Of a stretch of 64,000 bases of DNA, positions 44,492 to 52,970 are shown in pieces. The DNA is from Paracoccus seriniphilus. GTDB taxonomy: Bacteria > Pseudomonadota > Alphaproteobacteria > Rhodobacterales > Rhodobacteraceae. The notes below the pieces were generated by a model. It did no database searches and was not told where the DNA came from. It saw only the letters and a program-made list of their open reading frames with translations. The first letter of the stretch is position 1. Each line of letters starts with the position of its first letter. Location: positions 223,501 through 287,500 of the forward strand of contig NZ_CP067129.1 in the NCBI RefSeq assembly GCF_028553745.1, given 5' to 3'. Both the position numbers and the translations under genes were made by a program.

Positions 44492-45568
44492 ATGTCACAT
44501 AAGACCCGACGTGACATCGTGCATCCGGTGGTGACGCTGGAGATCCCCGCCGCGTGGTTCTCTGACCCCGTGGACGGAGACCGGCATCGGCTGTTCTATG
44601 GGTCGATCCTGTCTGCATTGTCCGAATTGCATGTGCTGGTCGATCCGGTTCGTCTGCCGCGCGGCGCGGAAACCGCGCCGCGGCCCAAGGGTCAGGGCAC
44701 GATCAGCTTTCATTCCTATGGCAGCGGCGATGGCGATATTCTTCGCTGCAAGGAATCCTATATTCCGCCCTATTACAGCATGGACAGCATGGGATATGCC
44801 TGTTTCTCGCATCTGGCGATGCATCCCGAATGCTATCGGGAGGCCATCGAGTCGCAGGACGGCGCGACGGCGCGAAGTTTCGTTCAGCGGCTTGCGCAAG
44901 AGCTGAAACAGGCCAATCGATCCAAATACACACAGCCCGAGCATGGCAGGAATGACGCCCGGGGATATGTATTCGTCCCCCTGCAGGTCGGGAATGATAC
45001 GGTGGCCAAAGGTGCATGGCTGAGAACGCAAGAGGCGCTGGAGACCATTGTCACCGCTGCCCGCGCGCGCGGGCAGGAGGTGGTCATAAAACGTCATCCC
45101 CGCTGTCGCGGTCGCGGGGTGTCGCGCTTGCTGGCAGAGTTGTCGGGAATGCCTGGCGTCAGCATGTCCGACGGGTCGGTTCTGTCGCTGATTTCCGGGG
45201 CGGACCTGGTGGTCGGCGCGAATTCCGGAGTTCTCTTCGAGGCGCTGGTGCAGGGAAAGCCGGTCATCAGCCACGGAGCCTCGGATTTCGGGCTGGCAAC
45301 GCAACAGGTCAGAAGCTGCGCCGAACTGGCCGCCGCCGTGGCCGCGCCGTCCCCGCCCGATGGTGAATGGCGCGACAGGTTCCTGTTCTGGTATCTGACC
45401 CGCTACTGTGTCCGCGCCGATGATGTCGCGGCCATACGCGACAAGCTCGAAGCGTTCCTGGATGGCCTTGGCACGCCGACGGCACCGGGCAGGCAGGCAA
45501 GGCGCCGGTATGTCCGCGCATTGTATCGGCATTCCCTGATCAACCGCCTCAAGCGGCGGTTCTTCTAG
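44492..45568 (+). CDS. KpsC/KpsS-like capsular polysaccharide synthesis protein
   Basis: 358-residue protein. The C-terminal half has the GT-B type pattern shared with KpsC/KpsS and other capsule synthases: YVFVPLQVGNDTVAKGAWLRTQEALETIVTAARARGQEVVIKRHPRCRGRGVSRLLAEL, then LSLISGADLVVGANSGVLFEALVQGKPVISHGASDFG (residues 230-266). The N-terminal half is unfamiliar. It lacks the YAGWG motif of true KpsC. The start is uncertain between GTG 44480 and ATG 44492. It begins 21 bases after the fusion gene, so the two are co-transcribed and probably act on the same glycan. Confidence 0.78.
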   Translation: MSHKTRRDIVHPVVTLEIPAAWFSDPVDGDRHRLFYGSILSALSELHVLVDPVRLPRGAETAPRPKGQGTISFHSYGSGDGDILRCKESYIPPYYSMDSMGYACFSHLAMHPECYREAIESQDGATARSFVQRLAQELKQANRSKYTQPEHGRNDARGYVFVPLQVGNDTVAKGAWLRTQEALETIVTAARARGQEVVIKRHPRCRGRGVSRLLAELSGMPGVSMSDGSVLSLISGADLVVGANSGVLFEALVQGKPVISHGASDFGLATQQVRSCAELAAAVAAPSPPDGEWRDRFLFWYLTRYCVRADDVAAIRDKLEAFLDGLGTPTAPGRQARRRYVRALYRHSLINRLKRRFF

Positions 45569-45642
45569 GGCGCAGGCTGGACATTGGCGTTGTGCTCACT
45601 TATCCGGATTCTGAACCCTCCAGTCTATAAAGTTAGGCAAAG

Positions 45643-46527
45643 ATGATCGACGACTATCGTGGTCTTGCCGTATTCGTTGCGATCGTTGAAGCGGGCAGCT
45701 TCAGCGAGGCCGGTCGACGACTGAAGTTGTCAACCTCGGTCGTCAGTCACCATCTCTCGCGGCTTGAGGCCAAGATGGGGGTGACGCTGTTTTTCCGCTC
45801 GACCCGTTCGATGTCGCTCACTCCGGAAGGGCAGGCGGCGCTGGGTCCGGCGCGGCGGATGGTGGCGGCGGGCGAAGAGGCGTTGGATCTTCTGGGGGAT
45901 ACCAGCGAAGAACCGGTCGGCTCGTTGAAGATCACCATGCCTGCCTTCGGAGAACGCACCCGCCTGCGCCAGCGCTTGTGGGAGTTTTCCCAAAGGCACC
46001 CGATGGTGGCGATTTCGCTGCACAGCAGTGACAAGCGCGACGATCTGGTCAAGGGGGGCTTCGATCTGGCCATCCGCCTTGGCACCCTGAGGGACAGCAG
46101 CCTGAAAAGCCGCAAGATCGGAACATTTCGCCGGGTTCTGGTGGCTTCGCCGGACTATCTGGCGACGCGTGCACCGATCCGGACGGTGGAAGATCTGCAG
46201 GATTGCGAATTCGTTTCGATTGCCATGCTGCCCGATACATTGACGCTGTGGCGGCAAGGGCAAAGCGCGACGATCTCGACCGAGAATACGCGGCTGGAGG
46301 TCGATACCATCGGCACGGCCAAATCCGCGGTTCTGGCCGGTCTGGGCGTGCAGCATCTGCCCCATGATGAGGTCCTGGACGAATTGGCCTCGGGCGCCCT
46401 GATCCAGGTCTTGCCGGACTGGAGCCTGCCGGAGTTGGGTATCTATGCGGTATGGCCCGAGATCGGGCCACAGAAGAAGCTGACCCGCCGACTGCTGGAT
46501 TTCCTGACCGAGAAACCCGAGGCCTGA
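45643..46527 (+). CDS. LysR-family transcriptional regulator
   Basis: 294-residue regulator of normal LysR length. The N-terminal HTH is YRGLAVFVAIVEAGSFSEAGRRLKLSTSVVSHHLSRLEAKMGVTLFFRSTRSMSLTPEG, and the C-terminal domain is a two-lobe sensor (LKITMPAFGERTRLRQRLWEF ... FDLAIRLGTLRDSSLKSRKIGTFRRVLVASPDYLATR ... LEVDTIGTAKSAVLAGLGVQHLPHDEVLDEL). It resembles the DsdC/PerR-like group more than metabolic regulators. No adjacent divergent target is visible, since both flanking genes point the same way or converge, so the regulon is unknown. Confidence 0.9.
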   Translation: MIDDYRGLAVFVAIVEAGSFSEAGRRLKLSTSVVSHHLSRLEAKMGVTLFFRSTRSMSLTPEGQAALGPARRMVAAGEEALDLLGDTSEEPVGSLKITMPAFGERTRLRQRLWEFSQRHPMVAISLHSSDKRDDLVKGGFDLAIRLGTLRDSSLKSRKIGTFRRVLVASPDYLATRAPIRTVEDLQDCEFVSIAMLPDTLTLWRQGQSATISTENTRLEVDTIGTAKSAVLAGLGVQHLPHDEVLDELASGALIQVLPDWSLPELGIYAVWPEIGPQKKLTRRLLDFLTEKPEA

Positions 46528-46544
46528 CTTCGCGGGAAGTGAAG

Positions 46545-47156
46545 CTAGTTTCGGATTCCATCCAGAAAGACCGTGGTGGCGGCCCGCGCGATCTGCCGGA
46601 TCTCTGCGGAAGAGGGCGTCTGGCGCAGTCCCAGAATCATCTGCTGTTGCAGGTCGTTGCGGACCATCCCCATGAATATCCCGGCCGCCGCTTCGGGGTC
46701 AGGCAGGGTGACAATCCCTTCCGATGCAGCCCGGGCCAGCGTCTGGATCAGCCATTCCTTGCCACGCAGAGGGCCGTGCTCAAAGAAGATCCGTCCCAGG
46801 TCGGGAAAGCGTGGCGCCTCGCTGACCACCACGCGATAGATCGCCACGGTGCGCGGTTGCACTGTCAGTTCCAGCAATCTTGTGGCGAATTGCTCGAGCG
46901 CGGTTTCAAAGGGCAGCGGGCCGGGGGCGGCATCTGTGGTTTCGGCAAAAAGACTTTTGCCATTCTCGCGGATGATCGCCTCGAAAAGCCCGGGCTTGTT
47001 GCCGAACAATCGGTAGAGGGTGCGCTTTGAACCTCCGACCCGTTCGATAATGGCATCGATGCTGGTTTCGGCATAGCCGCGTTCAAAGAACAGATCGGCA
47101 GCCGCCTTGAGGATCGCCTCACGGCGGGGATCGTTGTCACTGGTGGAATGGGTCAA
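46545..47156 (-). CDS. TetR-family repressor of the EmrAB-type pump
   Basis: 203 residues. HTH: RREAILKAAADLFFERGYAETSIDAIIERVGGSKRTLYRLFGNKPGLFEAIIRENG. The ligand domain has the TetR_C_7/AefR-like pattern (FATRLLELTVQPRTVAIYRVVVSEAPRFPDLGRIFFEHGPLRGKEWLIQTLA). It is divergent from an MFS-HlyD pair across 121 bp holding two identical-type palindromes, one inside the promoter spacer of the pump genes. It should repress the pump and itself until a toxic ligand binds. Confidence 0.92.
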   Translation of the reverse strand: MTHSTSDNDPRREAILKAAADLFFERGYAETSIDAIIERVGGSKRTLYRLFGNKPGLFEAIIRENGKSLFAETTDAAPGPLPFETALEQFATRLLELTVQPRTVAIYRVVVSEAPRFPDLGRIFFEHGPLRGKEWLIQTLARAASEGIVTLPDPEAAAGIFMGMVRNDLQQQMILGLRQTPSSAEIRQIARAATTVFLDGIRN

Positions 47157-47181
47157 TCTTCGATCCTCGCAGTAGGGGCAC

Positions 47182-47209
47182 TTGACTAGGTAATTGATAT
47201 TACCATATG
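47182..47209 (+). promoter_or_regulatory. promoter of the EmrB-like gene with operator in the spacer
   Basis: TTGACT at 47182-47187 and CATATG at 47204-47209, 16 bases apart. The first TetR palindrome fills this spacer almost exactly, so bound repressor would block RNA polymerase. Confidence 0.5.
47189..47204. promoter_or_regulatory. TetR operator 1
   Basis: GGTAAT-TGAT-ATTACC, perfect 6-4-6 palindrome. Same arms as operator 2, 32 bases away centre to centre. Confidence 0.75.
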
Positions 47210-47220
47210 CGGTGCAAGTC

Positions 47221-47236
47221 GGTAATGCAAATTACC
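47221..47236. promoter_or_regulatory. TetR operator 2
   Basis: GGTAAT-GCAA-ATTACC, perfect 6-4-6 palindrome, arms identical to operator 1. It lies 42 bases before the MFS start. Confidence 0.75.
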
Positions 47237-47277
47237 GAGGTGATCTTGTCCGAAACCGCAGAATTTCGAGGTGTGTC

Positions 47278-48813
47278 ATGGGGGATGTTGAATCTGCCCG
47301 CTCCGATTCCCGTTCCGCGATGCTCTCGCCGCGAATCATTGCGGCGCTTTCGGGCGTTTTCATTGGGGCCATGGCCTCGGGGTTGAACAGCCGCAGCGGC
47401 AGCCTGGCATTGGTGGATATTCGCGGCGAACTGGGCATCGGGCTGGATGACGGCTCATGGTTGTCAGCGCTGTTTTCCACCGGAGAGCTTATGGTGATGC
47501 CCTTTGCCGGATGGTTCGCGATCACCTTCAGCATCCGCCGGTTCTTCCTGACGATGCTCTGGACGACGGCGTTGATTGCGCTGGTCGTCCCCCTGATCGT
47601 CAACCCGCAACTGGCGATGGGGTTACGTCTGCTGCAAGGGATGTCGGGCGGGGCGCTGATCCCCTTGCTGATGATGATGGCGATGAAATTCCTGCCGCCC
47701 GCGATCAGATTGCACGGCTTGGCGCTCTATGCGCTGACCGCGACCTTCACGCCGAATCTCGCCATCTGGATCGTCGGCATCTGGAGCAATGGTACCCATG
47801 ACCTGCATTGGGTGGCCTGGCAATTCCTGCCCCCGGCGGTATTGTGCAGCCTGCTGGTCGGCTGGGGCCTGCCCAAAGAGCCGATCAACTGGCAGCGCTT
47901 TGCAACGATGGACTGGCTGGGCCTGTTGACCGGCATGGTCGGGATGCTGGCCCTGGGGATCGGCCTGGCACAGGGAAACCGGCTTGACTGGTTCAATTCG
48001 CCTCTGATCACCTTCTGCCTGGTGACAGCCGGTCTGTGCATTGCCGTTTTCGTCTGCAGCGAATGGACCCATCCGGCACCCTTTATCCGCTTTCAGCTAT
48101 TGCTGCGGCGCAATCTGCTGGTCGGATTCACGGTCTTTGTGCTGATGCTGGTGATGCTGTATTCCGCCGCCGCATTGCCGATGCAGTTTCTTGCCGCCGC
48201 GCAGGGTTATCGCGTGGAACAAAGCGCCCCCATCGGGTTGATCACAGGCGTGCCGCAACTGGTGCTGGGGTCCTGCGTCGCGTTGCTGCTGTATCAGAAA
48301 TGGGTGGATGCGCGGGTGCTGTTTTCCGCAGGCCTGCTGCTGATCGGGCTATCCTGCCTGTATGCCGCGCATCTGACGGGTGAATGGAGCTGGCGGGAAT
48401 TCGTGCCGGTCCAGGTGATGCAGGCCTTGGGGCAACCACTTGCCATCATCTCTATGCTGTTTCTGACCACCAGCAGCGTGCAGCCATCCGAAGGTCCCTT
48501 CGTGTCGGGGCTTGTGAACATGCTGCGATCCATGGGATCGCTGGCTGGCGTGGCCTTCGTGGGATGGTTTGACGATCTGCGCACACATGCCCATCAGACC
48601 CATCTGTTCGATCAGATCGGCCGCGCATTTGATCTGTTGCCCTCGCAGGTCAAGGCGGCGGGTTTCGCGATGGACGCCCAGATCAATGCGCTGACCTCGG
48701 CCGATATCTACCGCGCTCTGGGATGGCTGGCCCTGATCTCGGTGCCCACCGGATTGCTGTTCAAGCATGTGCCAGCCCCCTCGTTACCCTCTGACAAGGC
48801 AGAACTTTCCTGA
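47278..48813 (+). CDS. EmrB/DHA2-family MFS efflux pump
   Basis: 511-residue inner-membrane pump of the 14-helix DHA2 drug:H+ antiporter family. Features: IIAALSGVFIGAMASGLNSRSGSLALVDIRGELGIGLDDGSWLSALFSTGELMVMPFAGWFAITFSIRRFFLTML, then LRLLQGMSGGALIPLLMMMAMKFLPPAIRLHGLALYALTATFTPNLA (motif C region). The usual DSTIVNVALP motif in helix 1 is replaced by SRSGSLALVDIR. ATG 47278 has GAGG six bases upstream. Its TGATG overlap with the HlyD gene couples the two parts of a tripartite pump. The outer-membrane channel is not in the window. Confidence 0.92.
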   Translation: MGDVESARSDSRSAMLSPRIIAALSGVFIGAMASGLNSRSGSLALVDIRGELGIGLDDGSWLSALFSTGELMVMPFAGWFAITFSIRRFFLTMLWTTALIALVVPLIVNPQLAMGLRLLQGMSGGALIPLLMMMAMKFLPPAIRLHGLALYALTATFTPNLAIWIVGIWSNGTHDLHWVAWQFLPPAVLCSLLVGWGLPKEPINWQRFATMDWLGLLTGMVGMLALGIGLAQGNRLDWFNSPLITFCLVTAGLCIAVFVCSEWTHPAPFIRFQLLLRRNLLVGFTVFVLMLVMLYSAAALPMQFLAAAQGYRVEQSAPIGLITGVPQLVLGSCVALLLYQKWVDARVLFSAGLLLIGLSCLYAAHLTGEWSWREFVPVQVMQALGQPLAIISMLFLTTSSVQPSEGPFVSGLVNMLRSMGSLAGVAFVGWFDDLRTHAHQTHLFDQIGRAFDLLPSQVKAAGFAMDAQINALTSADIYRALGWLALISVPTGLLFKHVPAPSLPSDKAELS

Positions 48814-49835
48814 TGCGTAAGAAAATGATGATCCTTCTGGCGCTTGCCGCGGCCATTGCGGGCAGCGCCTTCTACCTGAACCGTCCCGAGGCCATGCGCC
48901 CGGTGCAATCGACCAATAATGCCTATCTTCGCGCCGATTATACCAATGTCGCGCCGCGGCTCAGCGCCACCGTGGCCGAGGTTCTGGTTCGTGAAAACCA
49001 GTTTGTCGAAAAGGGCCAGATCATGGCCCGCATGGATGACCGCGACCAGCGGATTGCCGTGCAGACCGCCGAAGCTGCCCTGCAGGCGGCCAGGGCCAAT
49101 CTGGACATGCTGGAAAGCCAGGCCGGAATTCAGGCTTCGGTGATCGAACAGGCCGAGGCGGCGCTTGATGCCGACAAGGCGGCGCTGACCCTTGCGCAGA
49201 CGCAGGAACGGCGCGCCCGCGAATTGCTGGCGCGCAAGTCAGGGCCGCAAAGCATGCTGGATGAGGCGATCTCGACGCTGGCGAGTGCCGAGGCCAAGCT
49301 GCACAGCGACACCGCCTCGCGCGATGCCGCGCGCCGGCAGCTGGATGTCTATGACGCCCGGAAAGAGGCTGCCCGCGCCGCCGTTGCACAGGCCGAGGCG
49401 ACCCTGGCCGATGCCCGGCTGCGCCTGTCCTACATGACGATTGAGGCGCCGATCTCGGGCACCATCGGCCAGCTGAACCTGCGCAAGGGGGCATTCGTGC
49501 CGGCGGGAACGACCCTGGCGGCCATCGTTCCGTTGCAGGACATCTATATCGAGGCGATGTTTCGCGAGACCCAGCTGGCCCGCGTCCGACCGGGGCAGCC
49601 CGTCACGATCACCGTGGATGCTATTCCCGACCGTCAGTTTCAGGGCAGGGTCGATTCCATCGGTCCGGCCAGCGGAGCCAGCTTTACCGCCCTGCCGGCG
49701 CAGAATGCGACCGGGAACTTCACCAAGATCACCCAGCGACTGCCGGTGCGCATCGCGCTGGAGCCCGATCAGCCCGAGGCCGATGCCATGCGTGTCGGCA
49801 TGTCGGTCATTTCCGAAATCCATGTCGATTCCTGA
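48813..49835 (+). CDS. HlyD/EmrA-family membrane fusion protein
   Basis: 340-residue periplasmic adaptor of the EmrB-like pump. N-terminal membrane anchor MRKKMMILLALAAAIAGSAFYL. Biotinyl-lipoyl half-motifs are YTNVAPRLSATVAEVLVRENQFVEKGQIMARMDDRD and YMTIEAPISGTIGQLNLRKGAFVPAGTTLAAIVPL. Between them is an alpha-helical hairpin rich in Ala and Glu (about 85-200). The beta-barrel part is VRPGQPVTITVDAIPDRQFQGRVDSIGPASGASFTALPAQNATGNFTKITQRLPVRIAL, the EmrA signature. One-base overlap with the pump gene. Confidence 0.93.
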   Translation: MRKKMMILLALAAAIAGSAFYLNRPEAMRPVQSTNNAYLRADYTNVAPRLSATVAEVLVRENQFVEKGQIMARMDDRDQRIAVQTAEAALQAARANLDMLESQAGIQASVIEQAEAALDADKAALTLAQTQERRARELLARKSGPQSMLDEAISTLASAEAKLHSDTASRDAARRQLDVYDARKEAARAAVAQAEATLADARLRLSYMTIEAPISGTIGQLNLRKGAFVPAGTTLAAIVPLQDIYIEAMFRETQLARVRPGQPVTITVDAIPDRQFQGRVDSIGPASGASFTALPAQNATGNFTKITQRLPVRIALEPDQPEADAMRVGMSVISEIHVDS

Positions 49836-49851
49836 CTGCTGTCATCTGGCG

Positions 49852-49872
49852 GGCCGCGCCTTTCACGCGGCC
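49852..49872. terminator. hairpin between convergent pump genes
   Basis: GGCCGCG (49852-49858) and CGCGGCC (49866-49872), loop CCTTTCA. It lies in the 45-bp gap between the HlyD stop and the RND stop. Confidence 0.45.
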
Positions 49873-49880
49873 TGCCGGCA

Positions 49881-52800
49881 TCAGGCCGGGTCGGACAGGG
49901 CGGTCAACTCCTTGCGCGCCGCCGCGGCCGCGTGACCCGGCACCGCTCCGAAGGGCGCGATCAGCCGATAGAAGACCGGCGTCAGGATCAGGGTGAAGAC
50001 AGTGGCAAAACCCAGCCCGCCGACAACCACCCAGCCCACGGCCTGACGGGCCTCGGCCCCGGCTCCGCTGGAGAGGATCAGCGGCAGCCCACCCAGGACC
50101 GTCGAGATCATGGTCATCATCACCGGGCGAAGGCGCAGTGCCACGGCATCGCGGATCGCGCTGTCGATGTCGCGCCCCTGTTCGCGCAACTGGTTGGCGA
50201 ATTCGACGATCAGGATGCCATTCTTGGCCATGATCCCGATCAGCATGACAAGGCCGATCTGGCTGTAATAGTTCAACGATCCGCCCGACAGGGCAATGGC
50301 AATGATCGCCGCGCCCAGGCCGAATGGCACGGTCAGCATGATCACCAGGGCCGAGGCGAGGCTTTCGAACTGGGCCGACAGCACCAGCAGCACGACCAGG
50401 AAGGCCACAGCAAAGACCGCGATTGTGCCGGCCTGACCCTCTTCCAGCGTGGCCGCCTCGCCCAGCAGGGTGACTCCGGTGCCCGGAGAAAGCACTTCGC
50501 CCCCCAGATCGAGTGCCAGCGCGGCCGCCGTGCCCAGATCGACCCCGGCGGCGAGATTGGCCGTGACCGGCACCGCACGGTCGCCATCCTCACGCGACAA
50601 TTGCGAGGCGCTGGCCGATTGCCGGAATTCCGTGACCGCCGAGAGGGGCACATTGGCACCGCTGCTGCTTTGGACGAAGGCGCGCTCCAGATCGCCGGGA
50701 TCGTTCAGCGGTCGTCCGCCCGGCTCGACTGTCACATCGGTTTCCTCACCATCGATGAAGACCGATACCGGGTTCGATCCGCTGGACATGACGTTGATCA
50801 ATGCCGAGACATCGGTCGGCTCGACCCCCAGTTCCTCGGCCATGGCGACATCGATATGCACTTCGACCAGCGGCTGTGTGGTGTCATAATCGATCTGCGG
50901 ATTGGAAAACACATCCGGGCGTTCCGACATGGCGGCGACAAGCTTTTGCGCCTCACGCGCCAATGTTTCGTAATCGCTGCCGGTCACGGCCAGCTGCACC
51001 CCTCTGCCAGCCCCGCGAATGCCAAGCGAATTGCCTGATCTGGCGATTCCGGTGACGCCGGGAACGCGCTGAAGTTCCCGATTGAGACGTGTCAGGATCT
51101 CCTGTTGCGTCACGTCGCGTTCGGACCAGTCCTTCAGCCGCACGATCACGAAGCCCGAGGCCGAGCCGCCAAAGCCCGAGATCGACTGCACGATATCCAC
51201 CCCGCCTTCGCCCTGATAGCTTTGGGCAATGGCTTCGACCTGCCGGATCTGGCTGTCGGTATAGTCACTGCTGGCGCCAGCCGGTGCGCGCAGGACGACA
51301 AAGAAGAATCCGCGATCCTCGGTGGGTGTCAGACTGGAACTGAGCGACGTGAACATGCCCGCGGCGACCACCGCAAAGGCCAGGGCCGCGCCGATGACGA
51401 GCGAGGGCATCTTCAGGGCATGGTCCATGAAGCCCAGATAAGCGCGGGCAAACAGGGAATGTCTGGCCGTTTCCGCGTCGTCTGCCTGACCTGGATCGAA
51501 TGTCGCGCCCAGCATCGGCACCAGCGTCAGCGCGACAAAGGATGACAGCATCACCGCAAAGGCCAGCACGAATCCGAACTCTGAAAAGATCCCCCCGGCC
51601 TGACCGGGGAGGAAGGAAATCGGGATGAAGACTGCCGCCAGCGTGACCGTGGTCGAGATGACGGCAAAGAACACCTCGCGCGTGCCTCGAATGGCAGCGG
51701 CGCGCCGTCCCAGCCCCATCCGGCGATGGCGCACGATGTTCTCGACCACGACGATTGCGTCATCGACCACCATGCCGGTGGCCAGCACCAGCGCCAGCAA
51801 GGTGATCGTGTTGACCGAAAAGCCCACCAGCCAGATCGCGGCAATCGTTCCCACCAGAGAGACGGGAATGGCCAATGCTGGAATGATCGTCGCCCGCCAT
51901 GCACGCAGGAAGACAAAGATCACCGCAACCACGATCAGCACTGCCAGCGCGATGGACAAGGCAACTTCGGTGATCGACTGTTCGATATAGACCCCGTCAT
52001 CCGAAGTGATGGCGAGGGACACGCCTTCGGGCAGTCTCTGCGAGATCTTGTCCACTTCGGCGCGGACATCGCGCGAAATGGTCAGCGTGTTTCCCTCGGA
52101 CTGGCGCATCACGTTCAGCCCGATCGCGCTTTGACCGTTCACCCGTGAAAACACGGTCCGCTCTTTTGCCGAAAGCTGGACAAAGGCGATGTCGCGCACG
52201 CGCGCCGTATCGCCGACGCGCAGATTGGCGATTTCCTCGGCCGTGACCTCGGGTAGGGTCGTGCGCATGGTGATGGCCTGGTTCTCGCTTTCGATCTGTC
52301 CCAGCGGCGCATCATTGCGCAGTCTGGACAGCGCGCGTTCCAGGTCCGAGATGCTAAGGCCGCGTGCGTTCAATGCGCTCATGTTCACGCGGACAAGGAA
52401 TTCGCTTTCCTGCTCGCCCGCGATCTCGATTTCGGACACACCTTCGATGGTCGTCAGTTCGTCGGCAATGTCGTCCTCGGCAATGCGCGACAGATCTTCC
52501 AGCGTGGCGTTGCCCGACAGGGCAAGGCGCATGATCGGATCGGAATCGGCATCGCTTTTGGCCACGGTCGGGGAATCGATATCGTCGGGCAGGTCGCGTT
52601 CCTGCTGGGCGATGATTTCGCGGGCCTCGTTTGCTGCGGTGTCGATATCGACATTCGAGGCCAGTTCGATGGTGATCCGCGAGGTTTCATAGCTGGACCT
52701 TGAAGAGATATTCTCCACGCCGTCCAGCGCGGTCAAAGCATCCTCCAGAACCGAGGTGATCTCGGTATCCATGGTTTCGGGAGAGGCGCCGTCATAGCTG

Positions 52801-52970
52801 GCCCGGACCGAGATGACCGGTTGGTCGACATCGGGCATTTCGCGGACCTCGACCCCCATGAGCGCAGCCAGCCCGGCCACCAGAATCAGCAGGTTCAGCA
52901 CAACGGCCAGAATCGGGCGGGCAACGAACAGCCCCGCGCTGCCTGCGCGGGTCAGGGGATCACTCGCCAT
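49881..52970 (-). CDS. RND multidrug efflux permease (HAE1 family)
   Basis: 1029-residue inner-membrane RND pump, normal length. Helix 1 is ILAVVLNLLILVAGLAALMGVEVREMPDVDQPVISV, and the porter domains lie at about 40-330 and 560-860. The proton-relay aspartates are in LVLATGMVVDDAIVVVENIVRHRRMG (helix 4), the Lys region follows near GLVMLIGIMAKNGILIVEFANQLREQGRDIDSAI (helix 10). This form of helix 1 and the DVDQP start is typical of the HAE1 group of AcrB/MexB. Its start overlaps the adaptor stop by 11 bases. TolC partner absent here. Substrates unknown. Confidence 0.95.
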   Translation of the reverse strand: MASDPLTRAGSAGLFVARPILAVVLNLLILVAGLAALMGVEVREMPDVDQPVISVRASYDGASPETMDTEITSVLEDALTALDGVENISSRSSYETSRITIELASNVDIDTAANEAREIIAQQERDLPDDIDSPTVAKSDADSDPIMRLALSGNATLEDLSRIAEDDIADELTTIEGVSEIEIAGEQESEFLVRVNMSALNARGLSISDLERALSRLRNDAPLGQIESENQAITMRTTLPEVTAEEIANLRVGDTARVRDIAFVQLSAKERTVFSRVNGQSAIGLNVMRQSEGNTLTISRDVRAEVDKISQRLPEGVSLAITSDDGVYIEQSITEVALSIALAVLIVVAVIFVFLRAWRATIIPALAIPVSLVGTIAAIWLVGFSVNTITLLALVLATGMVVDDAIVVVENIVRHRRMGLGRRAAAIRGTREVFFAVISTTVTLAAVFIPISFLPGQAGGIFSEFGFVLAFAVMLSSFVALTLVPMLGATFDPGQADDAETARHSLFARAYLGFMDHALKMPSLVIGAALAFAVVAAGMFTSLSSSLTPTEDRGFFFVVLRAPAGASSDYTDSQIRQVEAIAQSYQGEGGVDIVQSISGFGGSASGFVIVRLKDWSERDVTQQEILTRLNRELQRVPGVTGIARSGNSLGIRGAGRGVQLAVTGSDYETLAREAQKLVAAMSERPDVFSNPQIDYDTTQPLVEVHIDVAMAEELGVEPTDVSALINVMSSGSNPVSVFIDGEETDVTVEPGGRPLNDPGDLERAFVQSSSGANVPLSAVTEFRQSASASQLSREDGDRAVPVTANLAAGVDLGTAAALALDLGGEVLSPGTGVTLLGEAATLEEGQAGTIAVFAVAFLVVLLVLSAQFESLASALVIMLTVPFGLGAAIIAIALSGGSLNYYSQIGLVMLIGIMAKNGILIVEFANQLREQGRDIDSAIRDAVALRLRPVMMTMISTVLGGLPLILSSGAGAEARQAVGWVVVGGLGFATVFTLILTPVFYRLIAPFGAVPGHAAAAARKELTALSDPA

